Assembly: GCA_022572885.1 (NCBI GenBank)
Contig: JACZVC010000007.1
Location: 40,340-104,339 of the forward strand
Source: Pseudomonadota bacterium
GTDB lineage: Bacteria; Pseudomonadota; Gammaproteobacteria; Steroidobacterales; MnTg04
Length of the DNA: 64,000 nucleotides
Direction: 5' to 3'
The translations under genes and the position numbers were made by a program. The notes below the pieces were generated by a model. The model was not told the origin of the DNA. It saw only the letters and a list, made by a program, of their open reading frames with translations, and searched no databases. Below are positions 60,763 through 64,000 of this stretch, piece after piece. Each line of letters begins with the position of its first letter. Within the stretch, counting starts at the first letter, position 1.

Positions 60763-61107
60763 TTACCGGCCCACAGGATTCCAAGGCATCCTGGACGCGT
60801 CTATGAGTTCGCGCTTGTCGCCAGCGGCCATGGCTTTGATTTTTATCTCTCGCCTCAACGCGGCACCGTGGTCACCGACTTCTTCCCGGAAAACAAGCTT
60901 GACCGGCAGCCTCGAGCGTGTGTATTTAGCGCCCACGCCGTCATTATGGCTGGCCAGACGGCCATCGACGTCTTTTGCAACGCCCGTATAGAGCGTTCCA
61001 TCGGCGCAGCGAACGATATAAACCGACCATATTGGATGCGAAGCCGGTTGCCCGTCTTCCCAGGCCTCACCCATCCGGCATTCATCGATGCCCGATTGCT
61101 CATGCAT
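60763..61107 (-). CDS. GIY-YIG domain protein (YhbQ-like)
   Basis: A short 114-residue GIY-YIG nuclease-superfamily protein. The motif appears as [27 protein letters not shown], followed by [17 protein letters not shown] and the Glu-bearing [14 protein letters not shown] at 61074 ([10 protein letters not shown]) is an alternative start closer to the usual family length. Small proteins of this type lack a defined role, although YhbQ has been linked to DNA processing. Confidence 0.85.
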   Translation of the reverse strand: MHEQSGIDECRMGEAWEDGQPASHPIWSVYIVRCADGTLYTGVAKDVDGRLASHNDGVGAKYTRSRLPVKLVFREEVGDHGAALRREIKIKAMAAGDKRELIDASRMPWNPVGR

Positions 61108-61319
61108 GGCGAAACTGAATGTTTCGGCTCATAAAACCCTCCATCGCCTGTACTTTGGCAGCGCCGGTAAGGCCATTCCGGGTCGGCCCGGCGGCTACCG
61201 CCTCGGCGACATGCGGGCCAAGGTCCGGATCGACATTGCGTCTTTTAATGTAAACTGATGCCCAAGTTTCCGCAAACCCCGTGCCGCTTCCCGGACGATG
61301 GCGGCGAGCCAGGAATCCG

Positions 61320-62147
61320 ATGATGACCAAAATCGCTCTAATCCAGCAGCCCGCATCGGGTAGCCGCGGAGAAAACATCAATAAAGGCATTGCCGCGACT
61401 CGCGAAGCGGCGGAAAACGGTGCGGCGCTGGTTTGTTTTTCCGAGCTTGCTTTCGACCGGTTTTATCCGGCGCAACCGGCAGGTCCGGATCGGGACAAGC
61501 TGGCTGAAACCATCCCGGGTCCGACCACGGAGATGTTCACCGCCCTGGCCCGCGAACTGAAAGTCATCGTCGTGCTCAATTTTCTCGAAATGGATGGCGG
61601 CAAGACCTTTGACAGCTCGCCGGTCATCGACGCCGATGGCGCCATCCTGGGCAGCACACGCATGGTGCACGTGCCCGACTATCCCTGCTTCCATGAAAAA
61701 AGCTATTACACGCCGGGTGATCGCGGTGCCGCCGTCTATGACACGGCCATCGGCAGAATCGGCGTCGCGATCTGTTATGACCGGCATTACCCCGAATATA
61801 TGAGAGCGCTCGCTGTAGCCGGCGCCGAGCTTGTTCTGACGCCGCAAGCCGGCGCTGCGGACGAATGGCCCGCTGGATTGTTCGAAGCGGAAATGCGGGT
61901 GGCGGCCTTTCAGAACGGTTTTTTTACCGCCTTGTGCAATCGCGTCGGCAAAGAACCGACGATGGATTTTGCCGGCGAATCTTTCGTCTGCAACCCGGCA
62001 GGCGTGGTTATTGCCAGGGCCGGCCTGGGCAGCGATGAAATACTGTACGCCGACCTGGATTTTTCCCAAGTCGCTTTGTCGCACGCAAGAAAACTGTTTC
62101 TGGCCGACCGGCGGCCCGCTTTGTACCGCGACTGGGTGGATCCCTAG
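61320..62147 (+). CDS. Carbon-nitrogen hydrolase (nitrilase superfamily amidase)
   Basis: A 275-residue amidase starting at ATG 61320 behind AGGA; the next codon is also ATG. The catalytic triad is Glu in CFSELAFDRFYP, Lys in CFHEKSYYTPGD and Cys in VAICYDRHYPE. It resembles N-carbamoylputrescine amidase and beta-ureidopropionase, but no polyamine or pyrimidine-degradation neighbours support a choice. The TAG stop is the start of repeat copy C. Confidence 0.9.
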   Translation: MMTKIALIQQPASGSRGENINKGIAATREAAENGAALVCFSELAFDRFYPAQPAGPDRDKLAETIPGPTTEMFTALARELKVIVVLNFLEMDGGKTFDSSPVIDADGAILGSTRMVHVPDYPCFHEKSYYTPGDRGAAVYDTAIGRIGVAICYDRHYPEYMRALAVAGAELVLTPQAGAADEWPAGLFEAEMRVAAFQNGFFTALCNRVGKEPTMDFAGESFVCNPAGVVIARAGLGSDEILYADLDFSQVALSHARKLFLADRRPALYRDWVDP

Positions 62148-62161
62148 CCCGGATTATTCAT
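62145..62161. repeat. Half copy of the TAGCCCGG repeat (copy C)
   Basis: TAGCCCGGATTATTCAT matches the ends of repeat copies A and B and again begins at a gene's stop codon. Only one arm is present; the transposase remnant starts at its inner edge, so the second arm was probably lost in that insertion or deletion. Confidence 0.65.
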
Positions 62162-62435
62162 AGGCGACAAGGCCTACGATAGCGATCCACTGGATGATCT
62201 GTGTCAGTGTCTGGGGGTAACCCTGATTGCGCCACATAAATCCAACCGTAAGAAACCAAAGAGCCAAGACGGTCGAGCGTTGCGAGGTTACAAACGGCGT
62301 TGGAAAGTTGAACGCCTATTTGCATGGTTACAAAACTATCGCAGGCTTGTCACTCGATTCGAATATTATGCTGAAAACTTCCTTGCCTTTCTCAAACTCG
62401 CCGCTTTCATGATCTTGGCTAAAAAGTATTTATGA
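62160..62435 (+). pseudogene. C-terminal remnant of an IS5-family transposase
   Basis: An open frame without a start codon reads IGDKAYDSDPLDDLCQ, then GYKRRWKVERLFAWLQNYRRLVTRFEYYAENF and AAFMILAKKYL before TGA at 62433-62435. The DKxYDS and the final catalytic Glu block (RRWKVERLFAWLQNYRRL) are typical of IS5-family DDE transposases. About 90 residues of the usual 250 or more remain. The A/T-rich tail GAGATGGCTTCTAG after the stop may be the IS end. Base composition is visibly lower in GC than the neighbours. Confidence 0.85.
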
Positions 62436-62490
62436 GATGGCTTCTAGTAATTAAATCGGGAAACTAAGTCTCCGATGGGAATCTAGGCGC

Positions 62491-64000
62491 CTATTCCAGT
62501 TGAATCTGGATGGCCGAGAGTCGCTGGCCAGAGATGCCTTCGAAGGGTTCTATGCAGCGCGTCTGAAATTCCGGATGCCTGACGCAAAGCTCGAGGGATG
62601 AAGCTGGATTGACATTGTCGAGCTCGAAGTATCCTGTCGCATCACTTTGAGCGCTGCCTCGAAGGACGAGGCGCAAGTCGCGAGCGTACTGCTCATCACC
62701 CGCTGCCATTAAAACGAGTGACTGCTCAACAGGCTCCACGTGTACCCACGCGCCCGCAACCGGTATCCCGGCGGGATCGATCACGGTTCCACTCACTCGA
62801 ACAGCCGGATCCAACGCCAGGTCGAGCCTGCGTACCTGGGATCCAGCCGGAACGTCGATGCCATCCAAAATGCGCAAAGCGAAACCCTCCGCGCGGACGG
62901 TGAGCTGATCGATTTCCTTCTCCAGGAGGCCGCCTATACGGTACCACCCATCCCGATCGGTCTGGCTCAACAGACGCCGTTTGGCGCCCTTGCCAACGGC
63001 CACGATGGCGTCAGAAATCGCACTGCCGGTCAGCGAAGAAAAAACCCGCCCTTCCACGCGCACACCCGATTCCAGCACCACGGTTAGCTGTGTGGCGCCC
63101 TGTCCGACGGCGACGTTTTCCAGGCGACGGGGCAGCAGGTCGGCGGCCACGACGCTGAGGTCGTAAACCTTCTCCTCCAGGGTGTCGAACCGGAAACGGC
63201 CCTGCGTGTCCGTTTCGACCGCACCTATGGCACGGTTCAGGGAAATGGGCTGATACGGCTGTTCCCGGGCTCTCTGGACCTGCCGGGCATACCAGTTCTG
63301 CAACTCCTCATTACGGCCTTCCCGGATCAGAAACTGTTCCCTGGCGACACGTGCGTGCTCGCGCCGCTCATGCAACACTTCATTCGACACCGTGTTCGGG
63401 ACCACGGCGACCAGTGCTCCCGGGACCGGACTACCCTCGAGATCAATGACCCTTCCTAACAGGAAGAACCCCGATGCCAGTCGCAGCTCGATGGTCGTGA
63501 CCCGGTTGTCTTGCCTGATCTCTCCCAGTGCCACACCTGGCGTGAAGCCTCCTTTTTGGGCCAGCAGTCCATAGGCGCCGGCCCGCAAGCCCTCGAATTG
63601 AAACTTGCCCTCGTCGTCGCTCGTGCGCCTGGCGACGGGTACGCTAAAGGCAGTCTGGAGCAGGGAAACCGGTTCCGCGAACCGGTGCTTCACTCCCTCA
63701 CCCAGCCAGAGGGCCAGCTCTGCGCCGGGAACCGGCCGACCCCGCTGGTCGAGCACAATGCCCGTCAGGCGCCGACCGGGTGAGAGCCTCACTTGAACAT
63801 CCCGACTGCCGGCCACAATGTCCCTGAGCGCCAGCGGCGCAAAACCCTGAGCGCCCGCCTTTAGTTGGAATTCGCCCGGATACACGCCGAGTCGAAAATA
63901 GCCTCCGGCGTCACTGCGAGTCTGATCGATCAGCTCGGCTTCACCCGACCAGTTACCGCGTCCCTCGTCGCCCTGGGTGAGCACTTCTATCTCTGCTCCC
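62491..64000 (-). CDS. Carboxypeptidase-regulatory-like repeat protein, 5' end outside the window
   Basis: At least 500 residues are visible, with the frame open past base 64000. It is a string of about five beta-sandwich CarboxypepD_reg-like domains, each with the pattern (V/T)G-V-x-D-x-x-G-x-P-V-x-G-A followed some 50 residues later by D-x-x-G-x-F/Y. Examples are GIVLDQRGRPVPGAELAL, GRVIDLEGSPVPGALVAV and GTVIDPAGIPVAGAWVHV. Between the second and third lies an Arg/Glu-rich helical insert (HERREHARVAREQ). Such proteins are usually exported and surface- or periplasm-located. No enzymatic domain is visible. Confidence 0.8.
   Translation of the reverse strand, partial: GAEIEVLTQGDEGRGNWSGEAELIDQTRSDAGGYFRLGVYPGEFQLKAGAQGFAPLALRDIVAGSRDVQVRLSPGRRLTGIVLDQRGRPVPGAELALWLGEGVKHRFAEPVSLLQTAFSVPVARRTSDDEGKFQFEGLRAGAYGLLAQKGGFTPGVALGEIRQDNRVTTIELRLASGFFLLGRVIDLEGSPVPGALVAVVPNTVSNEVLHERREHARVAREQFLIREGRNEELQNWYARQVQRAREQPYQPISLNRAIGAVETDTQGRFRFDTLEEKVYDLSVVAADLLPRRLENVAVGQGATQLTVVLESGVRVEGRVFSSLTGSAISDAIVAVGKGAKRRLLSQTDRDGWYRIGGLLEKEIDQLTVRAEGFALRILDGIDVPAGSQVRRLDLALDPAVRVSGTVIDPAGIPVAGAWVHVEPVEQSLVLMAAGDEQYARDLRLVLRGSAQSDATGYFELDNVNPASSLELCVRHPEFQTRCIEPFEGISGQRLSAIQIQLE

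Overview
The window is a stretch of a GC-rich gammaproteobacterial chromosome. The case rests on gene content and order: a full dcw cluster ending lpxC-M23-secA, rsmI and rnpB next to mraZ, lpoA-yraN-gmhA/diaA, petABC-sspAB, and yrbG-kdsD-kdsC-lptCAB-rpoN-hpf-ptsN-rapZ. Cytochrome bc1, short HPF and DAP-type MurE fit a free-living respiring gammaproteobacterium. Genus cannot be read from the sequence. I see no prophage, CRISPR array, rRNA or complete tRNA.

Layout. 1-22350 (minus): mraZ-rsmH-ftsL-ftsI-murE-murF-mraY-murD-ftsW-murG-murC-murB-ddl-ftsQ-ftsA-ftsZ, then lpxC, an M23 peptidase and secA (cut by the window edge). Most junctions are 4-base ATGA/GTGA overlaps. dciA lies on the opposite strand between lpxC and the M23 gene. 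22500-28300: rnpB and rsmI (minus), then lpoA, yraN, gmhA/diaA and an FAD-linked oxidase (plus). 28300-32030 (minus): petA-petB-petC-sspA-sspB. 32200-37050: degS (plus), murA-ibaG (minus), then yrbG and kdsD (plus). 37045-44480 (plus): LPS transport genes, rpoN and nitrogen-PTS genes, ending with mgtE. 44446-56303: patatin and alcohol dehydrogenase (minus), periplasmic peroxiredoxin (plus), a tkt-gap-pgk-pyk operon ending in a penicillin-acylase-family gene (minus), and a redoxin-like gene. 56450-59670: metK, ahcY and a small membrane protein (plus). 59820-64000: cspA, ybaK-like and GIY-YIG genes (minus), a nitrilase-family amidase (plus), an IS5-type transposase scar and a truncated carboxypeptidase-regulatory-like protein (minus).

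Most of the window is conserved envelope, division and central-metabolism machinery. The most interesting signal is a GEMM-I cyclic-dinucleotide riboswitch on the minus strand at about 3001-3084, in the leader of the M23 peptidase. It has A rather than G at the ligand-discriminating position, so the ligand could be c-di-GMP or 3',3'-cGAMP. The peptidase it precedes has lost the first His of its HxH motif. The second theme is a set of small inverted-repeat elements that begin exactly at stop codons: rsmI, kdsC, lptB, hpf and the amidase. One of them, between kdsC and lptC, has an empty site that can be reconstructed to the base.
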